The notes under the pieces: model-generated | Databases searched by the model: none | What the model saw: only the letters and a program-made list of their open reading frames with translations | Told to the model about the DNA's origin: nothing | Origin: Mangrovimonas sp. TPBH4 | Lineage (GTDB): Bacteria > Bacteroidota > Bacteroidia > Flavobacteriales > Flavobacteriaceae | Length of the DNA: 64,000 nucleotides | NCBI RefSeq assembly: GCF_001280505.1 | Contig: NZ_LBIO01000055.1 | Location: 124,001-188,000 of the forward strand | Direction: 5' to 3' | Program-made: the position numbers and the translations under genes | Shown here: positions 26,335 through 35,954 of the stretch, one piece after another | Position numbering within the stretch: the stretch's first letter is position 1 | Layout of the letters: each line of letters starts with the position of its first letter

Positions 26335-27417
26335 ATGGAAAACAAGAAAGAACTTAGATCGTGGTTAGACAACTTCGGATTGGAGCATCCGTTGGTAATT
26401 GCAGGGCCATGTAGTGCGGAAACAGAGGAGCAGTTGTTGAAAATTGCACATGAATTAAAAGATAGTGATGCTACGGTATTGCGAGCGGGAATTTGGAAGC
26501 CAAGAACAAGACCTGGCAACTTTGAAGGTGTGGGAGCTTTAGGACTTAAATGGCTGCAAAAAGCAAAGGAAGAAACAGGAATGTTGACCACTACCGAGGT
26601 TGCCAATGCCCATCACGTGGATTTGGCCTTGGAGCATGATGTAGATATTTTATGGATTGGCGCCAGAACTACGGTGAGTCCGTTTATAGTTCAGGATATT
26701 GCCGATGCGCTTAAGGGAACGGATAAAACGGTATTGGTGAAAAATCCTGTAAACCCAGATTTGTCTTTATGGTTAGGAGCTGTTGAACGATTCTATACGG
26801 CAGATATTAAAAACCTGGGGGTGATCCACAGAGGATTTTCAACCTATGAAAAAACTAACTACAGAAACAATCCTGAATGGCAAATAGCCGTTGATTTACA
26901 AAACCGTTTTCCAGATTTGCCACTTATTTTAGATCCTTCACATATTGCTGGAAGGCGAGATATCATTTTTGATCTTTGCCAAACTGCCTTGGATTTAAAT
27001 TATGATGGTTTGATGATAGAAACCCATTACGATCCAGATAATGCTTGGAGCGATGCCGCGCAACAAATCACACCAAAGACCTTGATTCAGATAACCAAAG
27101 ATTTGAAGATTAGAAAGGAGTTTGATGATGCTGCCGAATTTAATAATAAAATTAACATGATGCGTACGCAAATTGACCTTATTGATCATCAGTTAATTGA
27201 AATTTTGGGGAAACGCATGAAGGTTGCCGATGATATTGGAGCACTTAAAAAATCTAAAAACGTAGCTGTATTGCAGTCTAAACGATGGAATGAGATTTTA
27301 GGTAAAATGATTCTTCAAGGTGAGGAGAAAAATTTAAGCGAAGAATTTATTTTGCGTGTATTTAAAGCCATTCACCAAGAGTCCATTAACCATCAAGAGA
27401 AGATTATAAATTCTTAA
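26335..27417 (+). CDS. DAHP synthase fused to chorismate mutase
   Basis: A 360-residue bifunctional enzyme. Residues 1-260 are a type I-beta DAHP synthase, the entry step of the shikimate pathway (AGPCSAE at 19, WKPRTRPGNFEGVG, KNPVNPDLSLW, DPSHIAGRRD). Residues 270-360 are an AroQ chorismate mutase helix bundle (MMRTQIDLIDHQLIEILGKRM). Enzymes with this domain order are known in Bacteroidota, for example Porphyromonas, where prephenate regulates the synthase through the mutase domain. Here the gene ends the phe/tyr operon, so both entry and branch-point steps are made together. A strong terminator follows. Confidence 0.93.
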   Translation: MENKKELRSWLDNFGLEHPLVIAGPCSAETEEQLLKIAHELKDSDATVLRAGIWKPRTRPGNFEGVGALGLKWLQKAKEETGMLTTTEVANAHHVDLALEHDVDILWIGARTTVSPFIVQDIADALKGTDKTVLVKNPVNPDLSLWLGAVERFYTADIKNLGVIHRGFSTYEKTNYRNNPEWQIAVDLQNRFPDLPLILDPSHIAGRRDIIFDLCQTALDLNYDGLMIETHYDPDNAWSDAAQQITPKTLIQITKDLKIRKEFDDAAEFNNKINMMRTQIDLIDHQLIEILGKRMKVADDIGALKKSKNVAVLQSKRWNEILGKMILQGEEKNLSEEFILRVFKAIHQESINHQEKIINS

Positions 27418-27455
27418 GTGATTTTGTGTGAAATACTTCTTTTAATATGAATTAT

Positions 27456-27481
27456 AAAGACCACCAAAGGTGGTCTTTTTT
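27456..27481 (+). terminator. Terminator of the phe/tyr operon
   Basis: Perfect 10-bp stem AAAGACCACC / GGTGGTCTTT with an AAA loop, followed by a T run to 27481. It separates the aromatic operon from rsgA. Confidence 0.93.
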
Positions 27482-27519
27482 GTTGTTTGACAAGCGAATA
27501 ATTCACATCTTTGTACCGC

Positions 27520-28470
27520 ATGACAGGAATCGTATATAAATCTACAGGAAGTTGGTACACCGTTAAAACAGAGCTCGGTGCATCCTATCAATGTAGGATG
27601 AAAGGGAAGTTTAGAATTAAGGGAATTAAGAGTACCAATCCTATTGCCGTGGGTGATGTGGTGGACTTTGAATTGGAGACCAACAATGATGAAACTACTG
27701 GGGTCATTCATCATATCAAGGATCGCAAAAACTATATTGTTAGGAAATCGGTAAACCTTTCAAAACAAACACATGTCATTGCTGCCAATGTTGATGTGGT
27801 ATTTTTGTTGGTAACCATTGATAATCCACCAACGTTTACGAGTTTTATCGATCGCTTTTTGGTGACTGCGGAAGCTTATTCGGTGCCTACGGTTCTTCTG
27901 TTCAATAAAATTGATACTTACGATGAAGACACTTTGAACGAGGTACGGTATTTGGCCCATGTGTACAGAAAAATTGGGTACGAATGTATTGGTATTTCGG
28001 CAGCGACTGGGAAAAATATCGATAAGGTAAAGTCATTAATGAAGGACAAAGTATGCATGTTTGCAGGCCATTCTGGAGTAGGGAAATCTACTTTGGTAAA
28101 CGCTATAGAGCCGACTTTAGATTTAAAGACCAAGGAAATTTCCATGCAGCACATGCAGGGGCAGCATACCACAACTTTTGCCGAAATGTTCGATTTGGAG
28201 TTTGGAGCCAAAATAATTGATACTCCAGGAATCAAAGGGTTTGGAGTGGTAGATATGGATAAAGAAGAAGTTGGAGACTATTTTCCTGAGTTTTTTGAAT
28301 TAAAACAGCATTGTAAATTCAATAATTGTATCCATGTAGATGAGCCAAAGTGCGCCGTGAAGGAAGCCTTGGAAAATGATGAAATTGCCTATTCTCGATA
28401 TAGAAGTTACCTTCAAATTTTGGAAGGCGAAGACGAATCTTACCGTACCGATAACTACTCCAAAGAATAA
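27520..28470 (+). CDS. rsgA: Ribosome small-subunit-dependent GTPase A
   Basis: Late 30S assembly GTPase (YjeQ/RsgA), 316 residues. An N-terminal OB fold (VGDVVDFELE) is followed by a circularly permuted GTPase domain: NKIDTY (G4), then SAATG (G5), GHSGVGKST (G1) and DTPGIKGFG (G3). A C-terminal zinc knuckle is CKFNNCIHVDEPKCAV. The start is the ATG of MTGIVYKSTG; a TTG three codons upstream is not needed. A promoter-like CATCTTTG (27506-27513, one mismatch to TAnnTTTG) ends six bases before the ATG. It is followed after 11 bases by dtd. Confidence 0.95.
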   Translation: MTGIVYKSTGSWYTVKTELGASYQCRMKGKFRIKGIKSTNPIAVGDVVDFELETNNDETTGVIHHIKDRKNYIVRKSVNLSKQTHVIAANVDVVFLLVTIDNPPTFTSFIDRFLVTAEAYSVPTVLLFNKIDTYDEDTLNEVRYLAHVYRKIGYECIGISAATGKNIDKVKSLMKDKVCMFAGHSGVGKSTLVNAIEPTLDLKTKEISMQHMQGQHTTTFAEMFDLEFGAKIIDTPGIKGFGVVDMDKEEVGDYFPEFFELKQHCKFNNCIHVDEPKCAVKEALENDEIAYSRYRSYLQILEGEDESYRTDNYSKE

Positions 28471-28481
28471 TATTCAAATTA

Positions 28482-28934
28482 ATGAAAGCAGTCATTCAAA
28501 GAGTATCGCAATCCAGTGTCAATATTGATGGTGAGCAAGTAGCTAATATTAAAACTGGCCTTTTGATATTATTGGGAATTGTAGATGAGGATACTCGAGA
28601 GGACATAGACTGGCTTTCCAAGAAGATTGCCAACCTTCGAATTTTTCCAGATGAGAATGAGGTGATGAACAAATCTTTGATTGATGTGGATGGAGATGCC
28701 ATTGTTGTAAGCCAGTTTACTTTGCATGCCAGTACAAAAAAAGGAAACCGTCCTAGTTATATTAATGCTGCGAAAACAGATATTGCCATTCCATTGTACG
28801 AAGCTTTTGTGGCTAAATTTGAAGCCGATTTAGGTAAAACCGTTGAAACGGGAGAGTTTGGTGCCGATATGAAAGTCGTTTTGGTAAATGATGGCCCCGT
28901 AACTATTATTATCGATACAAAAGACAAAGTGTAA
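28482..28934 (+). CDS. dtd: D-aminoacyl-tRNA deacylase
   Basis: Proofreading enzyme of 150 residues that removes D-amino acids (and glycine from tRNA-Ala) from tRNA. Signature segments are MKAVIQRVSQSSV at the N-terminus, VVSQFTLHAST (the SQFTL active-site motif) and a C-terminal KVVLVNDGPVTI with the NxGPVT motif that forms the chiral gate together with Pro. It is full length. Its TAA stop overlaps the next ATG (TAATG). Confidence 0.96.
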   Translation: MKAVIQRVSQSSVNIDGEQVANIKTGLLILLGIVDEDTREDIDWLSKKIANLRIFPDENEVMNKSLIDVDGDAIVVSQFTLHASTKKGNRPSYINAAKTDIAIPLYEAFVAKFEADLGKTVETGEFGADMKVVLVNDGPVTIIIDTKDKV

Positions 28935-29448
28935 TGGCTTCACTCTTTGGCCATGGAATGCTAGCCTTTACTATTGGTAAAGTTGCCTCCAAAAAAGTGT
29001 CAAAATCTTTAATATTTCTGGCAGTTTTGTCAGCCATAATTCCAGACGCTGATGTGTTGGGATTTATGTTGGGGGTTCTATATGAGTCACCTTGGGGACA
29101 CCGTGGTTTTACACATTCCATTGTATTTGCAGTTATTTGGACCTTGTTTCTAACCTTGGCTTTTGGTAAAAAGCAGAAGCCTATTTATGCCATCATAATT
29201 TTATTGAGCACTTCGTCTCATGGTCTTTTGGATGCTTTTACTACTGGAGGCAAAGGTGTGGGCTTTTTTATTCCATTCGACAATCATCGATATTTCTTTC
29301 CTTGGAAGGTCATCCAAGTATCACCAATTGGTGTGGAACGCTTTTTTTCAAATGGGGTGCTAAAGTGATAATGAGCGAGTTGCTTTATATTTTTGTGCCT
29401 TGCTTTATTGTTTTGATGTTCAATTGGTTAAAGAATAAACGGGCGTAA
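28934..29448 (+). pseudogene. YdjM-like membrane metal-dependent hydrolase, frameshifted
   Basis: Inner-membrane hydrolase of the YdjM family, with metal-binding HG near residue 6, IIPDADVLG near 37, GHRGFTHSI near 55 and SSHGLLDAFTTGG near 96. The frame that starts at 28934 stops at 29368 after 144 residues. The missing C-terminus continues in the next frame up to 29448 (WGAKVIMSELLYIFVPCF), which looks like the family's usual WG..V...SEL ending. One extra T in the run of seven T at 29342-29348 would restore a 171-residue protein. It may be a sequencing error, a true inactivation or a phase-variable run. The N-terminal part alone retains the metal motifs. Function of the family is unclear. 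Confidence 0.7.
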
Positions 29449-29459
29449 TCTTTATAGAT

Positions 29460-29486
29460 TTCTCCTTTAATTTGGAGAATTTTATT
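29460..29486 (+). terminator. Weak terminator-like hairpin
   Basis: TTCTCC / GGAGAA with an 8-base loop (29460-29479), followed by TTTTATT. It lies between the membrane hydrolase and the DUF3857 genes. The stem is only 6 bp. Confidence 0.4.
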
Positions 29487-29511
29487 AGATTTAAAGACCA
29501 AAAACCAACCC

Positions 29512-31413
29512 ATGACTACCAAGATACTATCCTTTTTAGGGGTGTTCTTCATAGCCTCTATTGTGTATTCACAGCAAGAACTTTATTCAGCCTTAAGCAT
29601 TCCTTCCGAATTGAAATCTAAGGCAAATGCTGTTGTAAGGTATAATGATCAAAAAATTGAGGTTAAAGCCTATAATGAAATTTTATTTACTCAAAAAAGA
29701 ATTGTAACTGTTTTAAGTAAAGCCGGAAATTCTGATGTTGATGCAATATTTCACTATGAAAGAGGTGTTGAAATTAAAAATTTAGAAGTGAAGATTTTTG
29801 ATGCTTATGGAAAAGAATTGAAAAAAATTAAGGAGAAGGATTTTCAAGATGTAAGTGCTGTTAGTGGAGGAACTTTGTATTCAGATAGTCGCATAAAATA
29901 TTTAGACTATACTCCGGTGAGTTATCCATATACAGTGCTTTTGGATGTTGAAATAGAGTATAACTCAACTGCATTTTTACCAGGTTGGAGGCCCATTGAA
30001 GGATACTATGTAAGTACTGAAAACAGTGAGTATGAAATTGTAAATTCTTCGGAAGTTGAAATTAAAATAAAGACTGAAAATTTTGAAAATTATAATATTA
30101 TAAAGCTAAATGATTTTCATTACAAAGCAAGTGGGTTAATGTCTTTAAAACCTGAAGCTTATAGTCCGGGGTTTAAAACGTTTGCTCCAGTATTAAAGGC
30201 TGCTTTAGTTGAGTTTGATATGGTTGGGGTGAAAGGTGTTAATAATAATTGGTTAGAGTTTGGTAAATGGACTTACGATAAGTTACTAACAGGTACAGAC
30301 CCCTTGCCGGAAAATGTGAAACAGGAAATAAAAGCATTAACTAATGGAGTGGATGACAAGATAGAGAAGGCTAAGATTGTGTATAAATATGTGCAGGACA
30401 AAACGCGTTATATAAGTGTGCAAGTTGGTATTGGAGGCTGGAAACCTATGTTAGCCAGTGATGTAGATCGTTTGGGGTATGGCGATTGTAAAGGCTTGTC
30501 CAATTATACTAGATCGCTTTTAAAAGAGGTAGGTGTTGAATCTTACTATGCTCTTATCTATGGAGGCAGAGGTATATTAAATATAGACAGGGAATTTTCT
30601 GCACAACAAGGTAATCACGCTGTACTATACATTCCAAATAATGATAGTGGAATTTGGTTGGAATGTACCAGTCAAACAAATCCTTTTGGATTTATTGCTG
30701 GTTTTACTGACGATAGAGATGCCTTGATTGTAACCCCAGAAGGAGGAGAGATAATCCATACAACAGCATACTCTAAAGAAGAAAGTAAACAGGTTACCAA
30801 TGCTAAAGTGAAAATATTCAATGATGGATCTTTGAAGGGTGAGGTAGCTATTGAAACTCAGGGGTATCAGTATGCTTTGCATGAAGGGGTTCAGAATAAA
30901 GATCCTAGAGATCAGGATTTATATTTTAAAAATTATTGGGATTATGTCAATAATTTATCAATAGATGAAATGGAATTTGAGAATGATAAGGACAGTATTC
31001 TCTTTACTGAAAACATTAAGGTATCCGCACAAAATTATGCTTCTAAAACAGGAAATCTTCTGTTGGTTAATCCAAATATATTCAATAGAGTAACCCATAT
31101 ACCCACACGATATAGAAATAGAACTTTAGATTTTGAGATTGAAAGGGGTTTTGTCGATACTGATGAGTTTATAATTGAAATTGATGAATCCCTTAGTTTT
31201 GAGGCTATACCAGAAGCTGTAACAATCGATACTAAGTACGGGTTCTATCAATTTTCAATAACAAAGCTCAATGATCATGAGATACTCTATCAGCGTACCT
31301 ATAGCTTGAACAAAGGAAATTATCCTAAAGAAGAATATGACAAATTCAGAGACTTTAAGGCTTCTGTGGTAAAAAATGATAAAGCTAAACTAGCATTAAC
31401 TTTAAAACTCTAA
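29512..31413 (+). CDS. DUF3857 / transglutaminase-like secreted protein
   Basis: A 633-residue exported protein with a signal peptide of about 20 residues (ILSFLGVFFIASIVYS). Residues 50-230 look like the DUF3857 domain. A transglutaminase-like domain follows, with Cys326 in YGDCKGLSN and His369 in GNHAVLYIP, so the papain-like catalytic pair is intact. The C-terminal 200 residues are beta-rich (DUF2569/DUF3858-like position). The substrate is unknown; such proteins occur in tandem in Bacteroidota. It is followed after six bases by a related gene that has lost the catalytic residues. It probably sits in the periplasm or on the outer surface. Confidence 0.8.
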   Translation: MTTKILSFLGVFFIASIVYSQQELYSALSIPSELKSKANAVVRYNDQKIEVKAYNEILFTQKRIVTVLSKAGNSDVDAIFHYERGVEIKNLEVKIFDAYGKELKKIKEKDFQDVSAVSGGTLYSDSRIKYLDYTPVSYPYTVLLDVEIEYNSTAFLPGWRPIEGYYVSTENSEYEIVNSSEVEIKIKTENFENYNIIKLNDFHYKASGLMSLKPEAYSPGFKTFAPVLKAALVEFDMVGVKGVNNNWLEFGKWTYDKLLTGTDPLPENVKQEIKALTNGVDDKIEKAKIVYKYVQDKTRYISVQVGIGGWKPMLASDVDRLGYGDCKGLSNYTRSLLKEVGVESYYALIYGGRGILNIDREFSAQQGNHAVLYIPNNDSGIWLECTSQTNPFGFIAGFTDDRDALIVTPEGGEIIHTTAYSKEESKQVTNAKVKIFNDGSLKGEVAIETQGYQYALHEGVQNKDPRDQDLYFKNYWDYVNNLSIDEMEFENDKDSILFTENIKVSAQNYASKTGNLLLVNPNIFNRVTHIPTRYRNRTLDFEIERGFVDTDEFIIEIDESLSFEAIPEAVTIDTKYGFYQFSITKLNDHEILYQRTYSLNKGNYPKEEYDKFRDFKASVVKNDKAKLALTLKL

Positions 31414-31419
31414 AAGGTT

Positions 31420-33444
31420 ATGAAAAAAGTCGTTGTAACATTAATGATTTTATTGTTGAGTACTACGCAATATGCTCAAGATTATGATTTTGGAAAGGTT
31501 TCAAAACAAGAACTTGAAAGCAAAATCTGCTCTCAAGATTCTTCAGCTAATGCTGTAGTTTTGTATAAAAGTGAAAAAATAAGTTTTGAGTATATCCAAG
31601 GGGAAGGATTTATGCAGAATAGGGAAGTTCATGAGCGAATTAAAATTTATAATAAAGATGGTTTTAATTGGGCAACAAAGAAGGTAAGGCTGTACAATAG
31701 GTCTGCAGCCAATTCGGAATCATTATCCTCCTTAAAAGGCTATACTTTTAACCTTATTGGCGGTAAGGTTGAAAAAGAGAAGCTTAAAAAAGACGGTGTT
31801 TTTGAAGAGCTGGCCAACAAGTATTGGAAGTATGAATCCTTTTCCATGCCCAATGTAAAGGAGGGTTGTGTAGTTGAATATACATACAAAATTAAATCAC
31901 CTTATTTGCAAATTGATGACATTGACTTTCAGTATACCATTCCAATTGTAAAGTATGATTTAAAAATTAGTACTCCAGAATATTATATATATAATAAATT
32001 ACTTAACCCTAAGTCTACTTACATTCCAAAACTTAATTTGACAACCGTCAATAATAGCTTTACAATTCATAGTAAAGAGCGGGTGGCTAATGGAGGATGG
32101 TCAGCGACTAAAACAGAATTCAGTCAATCCAAGACCGATTATTTGGATAACGTCATAACTTCAAATGAAGAGAATATTCCTGCATTAAAGAGAGAACCTC
32201 TGGTGGATAATATTAATAATTACAAGGCAAAGCTAATCCTAGAGTTAACGGCCATAAAATATCCAAATCAACCATTGGAATCATTTTCCTCTACTTGGGA
32301 GAAAGTGACCAAAAGGATTTATGATAGTGACGAGTTTGGAGTGCAATTGGATAAAACAGGATACTTTGAACAGGATATTGAAGCTCTGATAGGAGGCGAA
32401 ACAAATGATGCAAAAAAGATCAGTCTCATCTATGATTATGTGAAAAGAAAAGTAAAGTGGAATGGGTATTATGGTTATAGGACAGACAATGGTGTTCGTA
32501 AAGCTTATAAGGAAGGCTCAGGTAATGTAGGCGATATAAATTTAATGTTAGTTTCTATGCTCCGTAGTGCCAACATTAAGGCCAATCCTGTTTTGCTTAG
32601 CACCAAGAATCATGGGATTCCTCTTTTTCCAACACGTCAAGGCTTTAATTATGTTGTTTGCATGATAGAAGATGTGAATTTTAATGTTTTATTAGATGCT
32701 ACAAATACCTATAGCACGGCCAATATCTTGCCCGTTAGAGCACTGAATTGGCAGGGAAGAGTAATCCGCGAAAATGGAAGTTCCGCTTGGATTGATTTAC
32801 AACCTAAGGAGAAATCAGAGGAAACCGTGCTTTTGAACATTTCCATAAATCCAGATTTAACATTGGAGGGGAAAGTTCGAGAAAATCTCACGCATTATGT
32901 CGCTATGCAACACAGGGACAGATACGCGCATGTAAACCATGACGATTTAATTAAGATGTACGAGAAAAACAAAGGTGAGATTGTTATTGAAAATCTAGAG
33001 CTGAATAATTTGAAAGATGTTGAGAAGCCACTGCAAATCACCTATGATTTTCAATCTAATGATGGTATTGAGGAGATTGCAGGGAAGCTTTATTTTTCAC
33101 CAATGTTATTTTTGGCAACATCTGAAAATCCTTTTAAACAAACCAAAAGAAATTATCCCATTACAATGGATTTTCCAGTTTTTTCAAAGTATATGGTAAA
33201 TGTTATGATTCCTGAAGGGTACGAGGTAGAAACGCTTCCGGAAAACAGTGCAGTTGATTTTAATAATGGAGCCGCAAAGTTAACTTATATAGTAAGAAAA
33301 AATGGTCAATATCTTCAGCTTCTTGTGAACCTGGATGTAAATACTACTTTGGTATTGCCTGAAGACTACGAAAATTTTAAAAGCTTTTTTAAATCCAGTG
33401 TAGAAAAACATAATGAAAAGGTTGTGTTAAAAAAAATACTATAA
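31420..33444 (+). CDS. DUF3857 protein, transglutaminase fold without catalytic Cys and His
   Basis: A 674-residue exported protein with signal peptide KKVVVTLMILLLSTTQYAQ. The DUF3857-like N-terminal domain (REVHERIKIYNKDGF) is followed by a transglutaminase-like region. The position of the catalytic Cys is Ile373 (GNVGDINLML instead of GDCKGL), and the His position reads FNYVV. An Asp in LLDATN is kept. It is therefore most likely a non-catalytic binding protein (inference). It is the closest relative of the gene at 33562, with near-identical segments such as NVKEG, FPTRQGFNYV and LPEDYE. Codon use appears AT-richer than the metabolic genes around it. Confidence 0.78.
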   Translation: MKKVVVTLMILLLSTTQYAQDYDFGKVSKQELESKICSQDSSANAVVLYKSEKISFEYIQGEGFMQNREVHERIKIYNKDGFNWATKKVRLYNRSAANSESLSSLKGYTFNLIGGKVEKEKLKKDGVFEELANKYWKYESFSMPNVKEGCVVEYTYKIKSPYLQIDDIDFQYTIPIVKYDLKISTPEYYIYNKLLNPKSTYIPKLNLTTVNNSFTIHSKERVANGGWSATKTEFSQSKTDYLDNVITSNEENIPALKREPLVDNINNYKAKLILELTAIKYPNQPLESFSSTWEKVTKRIYDSDEFGVQLDKTGYFEQDIEALIGGETNDAKKISLIYDYVKRKVKWNGYYGYRTDNGVRKAYKEGSGNVGDINLMLVSMLRSANIKANPVLLSTKNHGIPLFPTRQGFNYVVCMIEDVNFNVLLDATNTYSTANILPVRALNWQGRVIRENGSSAWIDLQPKEKSEETVLLNISINPDLTLEGKVRENLTHYVAMQHRDRYAHVNHDDLIKMYEKNKGEIVIENLELNNLKDVEKPLQITYDFQSNDGIEEIAGKLYFSPMLFLATSENPFKQTKRNYPITMDFPVFSKYMVNVMIPEGYEVETLPENSAVDFNNGAAKLTYIVRKNGQYLQLLVNLDVNTTLVLPEDYENFKSFFKSSVEKHNEKVVLKKIL

Positions 33445-33561
33445 TGCTCAATTTTAAAGAGCTGATTAGTTCGGTTAAGGAGGGAGTTTAAAGTACTATT
33501 GTGTCCTGTAATCTGTGTTTTAGTTTGAATTATTAATAATAAATTGTATTGAGCAGATATA

Positions 33562-35595
33562 ATGAAAGCTATTGTTGCAATCTTTTTAATATTTCTAGTC
33601 AGCCATATTTCGATGGCCCAGGAGCAGGATTACGATTTTGGAAAGGTTTCTAAACAACAAGTTGAAGAAAAAATCTGCCCTCAAGACTCTTCTGCAAACG
33701 CAGCTATTTTGTACAAAAATGAAAAAATTTGGTTTACTTATTCTCAAGAAGAAGGCTTTGTGCAAATACGGGAAGTACATGAGCGTATTAAGATTTATAA
33801 TAAGGCAGGGTATGACTGGGCAACGAGAAGAGTCATATTATATAATAGATCAATCGAGAATAGTGAGGTTTTAACGTCTTTAAAAGGCTATACATTTAAT
33901 GTAGTTGATGGGAGGTTAGTTAGGGACAAGTTAAAAAAAGAAGGCGTATTTCAAGAATTGGCCAACGAATATTGGAAGTATGAGTCTTTTACAATGCCCA
34001 ATGTAAAGGAAGGAAGTGTAATTGAGTATACCTATAGAATAAGGTCGCCATATATGCAAATTGGAGATATTCAATTTCAGTACACTATTCCAATGTTAAA
34101 ATACGATTTAAAAGTGAGCACTCCTCAGTATTTTAATTATAATAAACGTTTTAATCCCGAGTCAAAATACGTTCCTGAGTTAGAGTATTCAACCTCAAAT
34201 GGCATGCTAAATCTTAATAGCAAGGATGATAGAAACAGGAAGTGGAGTACAAGGCCTGCTTTTACCAACTATCAATACTCAAAACTAGATTATATCAATA
34301 ATGTGATAATGGCAAGGGAGGTAAATATTCCAGCCTTAAAAGAAGAGCCTATGCTCGATAATATTTATAATTATAGAGCAAAATTAATTTTGGAGCTAAA
34401 GAGTATTGAATATCCTGGAGAACCAATAGAGTATTTTGCTTCTACATGGGAAGATGTAACTAAAAATATCTATGACCTTGATAAGTTTGGTGGGCAATTA
34501 AATAAAAGCGGCTATTTTAAAGAGGATATAGCCGATTTGCTTAAAGATGAAACAAGTGAATTTAAAAAAATCAATCTCATCTATAATTACGTTAAGTCCA
34601 AAGTGAAATGGAATGGCAATTATGGTGTTGCTGCAGAAAATGGAGTTAGAAAAGCCTATAAAGAAGGAGTAGGTAATGTTGCAGATATCAATTTAATTTT
34701 GGTAGCCATGTTAAGGGAAATAGGTATTATGGCTAATCCAGTATTGGTAAGCACTAAAAATAACGGTATCCCATTGTTTCCAACCCGACAAGGGTTCAAC
34801 TATGTTATTTGTGTGGTTGAAAATGATGAAGGTAAGGTTTTGATGGATGCTTCTAGTTCTAATGGAGCTATTAATGTTTTGCCATCTAGAGCTTTGCATT
34901 GGCAAGGAAGAATTGTCAGGAAAAATGGAAGTTCTAATTGGGTGCAATTAAAAAGCAAAGTGATGTCGGAGGAGACTACTTCAATGAAAGTTCAAATACA
35001 ACCAGATTTAAGCATTTCAGGCGAGGTGAGGCAAATTCTAACCAACTATATGGCTATGGATTATCGGGATAGATTTGCTGATTCAAAAGATGATGAGTTG
35101 GTGAAGGAGTTTGAAATGGATAGGGGGGATGTTGTCATTGAAAATATACAGTTTAGAGAGCTCTCAAACACAGGTAAGCCATTGCAAATTTCTTATAATT
35201 ATCAAACGCAAGGAGAAATTGAGGTGATAGGTGAAACAATATTGCTTAATCCATTGTTGTTCTTTGCAGAATCGGAAAATCTATTTAAACAAGAAGAGAG
35301 AAGCTATCCAATTACTTTGGATTTCCCTATAAGAAGTAAATATATGGTCACTATATTACTTCCTGATGGCTATGAACTTGAATCAATGCCTGGAAACGGA
35401 GGAAGTGAGTTTAATAATGGGGAGGCAAAATTTGTTTATGCAATAAATCGTATGGGGAATTATCTTCAGTTACTTGTAAATTTTGATTTAAATACTACTT
35501 TAGTGCTTCCAGAAGATTATGAATATTTCAAGGACTTTATTGGGGCTTATGTAGAAAAGCATAATGAAAAGATTGTACTTAAAAAAATAATATAA
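33562..35595 (+). CDS. DUF3857 protein, tandem paralogue without transglutaminase catalytic residues
   Basis: A 677-residue exported protein, signal peptide about 20 residues (IVAIFLIFLVSHISMAQ), clearly paralogous along its whole length to the preceding gene (QDYDFGKVSKQ, REVHERIKIYNKAG, LFPTRQGFNYVI). Again the catalytic Cys is replaced by Ile376 (GNVADINLIL), and the His site is Tyr. Both copies keep the fold but not the chemistry, which argues for selection on binding rather than on cross-linking or proteolysis. The 117 bases between the copies have no clear promoter or terminator. Its TAA overlaps the ATG of the following MazG-like gene. Confidence 0.78.
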   Translation: MKAIVAIFLIFLVSHISMAQEQDYDFGKVSKQQVEEKICPQDSSANAAILYKNEKIWFTYSQEEGFVQIREVHERIKIYNKAGYDWATRRVILYNRSIENSEVLTSLKGYTFNVVDGRLVRDKLKKEGVFQELANEYWKYESFTMPNVKEGSVIEYTYRIRSPYMQIGDIQFQYTIPMLKYDLKVSTPQYFNYNKRFNPESKYVPELEYSTSNGMLNLNSKDDRNRKWSTRPAFTNYQYSKLDYINNVIMAREVNIPALKEEPMLDNIYNYRAKLILELKSIEYPGEPIEYFASTWEDVTKNIYDLDKFGGQLNKSGYFKEDIADLLKDETSEFKKINLIYNYVKSKVKWNGNYGVAAENGVRKAYKEGVGNVADINLILVAMLREIGIMANPVLVSTKNNGIPLFPTRQGFNYVICVVENDEGKVLMDASSSNGAINVLPSRALHWQGRIVRKNGSSNWVQLKSKVMSEETTSMKVQIQPDLSISGEVRQILTNYMAMDYRDRFADSKDDELVKEFEMDRGDVVIENIQFRELSNTGKPLQISYNYQTQGEIEVIGETILLNPLLFFAESENLFKQEERSYPITLDFPIRSKYMVTILLPDGYELESMPGNGGSEFNNGEAKFVYAINRMGNYLQLLVNFDLNTTLVLPEDYEYFKDFIGAYVEKHNEKIVLKKII

Positions 35596-35921
35596 TGAAT
35601 ATTGAAAATGCCCAAAAGGCAGTTGATAATTGGATCCAAGAGCACGGGGTAAGATATTTTAATGAGCTCACCAATATGGCGCAGCTTACCGAGGAAGTAG
35701 GGGAAGTGGCCCGTATTATTGCAAGACGTTATGGGGAGCAGAGTGAAAAGGAAAGTGACAAGGACAAAGATTTGGGTGAAGAGTTGGCCGATGTGGTGTT
35801 CGTGGTGCTGTGTTTAGCTAATCAAACAGGTATTGACTTGCAGGCTGCTTTCGACAAAAAAATGGACAAAAAAACCAAACGCGACCACGACAGGCACCAT
35901 AATAATGAAAAATTAAAGTAA
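35595..35921 (+). CDS. MazG-like nucleotide pyrophosphohydrolase
   Basis: A 108-residue all-alpha NTP pyrophosphatase of the MazG/iMazG group. The metal-binding motifs are LTEEVGEVARI (EExxE) at about residue 30 and LGEELADVVFVV (ExxD) near 61. It probably hydrolyses non-canonical or excess (d)NTPs to monophosphates; substrate preference is unknown. The highly charged C-terminus (KKTKRDHDRHHNNEK) may be disordered. It overlaps the upstream gene by one base (TAATG) and is followed by aroA after 33 bases. Confidence 0.88.
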   Translation: MNIENAQKAVDNWIQEHGVRYFNELTNMAQLTEEVGEVARIIARRYGEQSEKESDKDKDLGEELADVVFVVLCLANQTGIDLQAAFDKKMDKKTKRDHDRHHNNEKLK

Positions 35922-35954
35922 ATTGCTCAAATAAGTAATTTACAAATCATTGCT

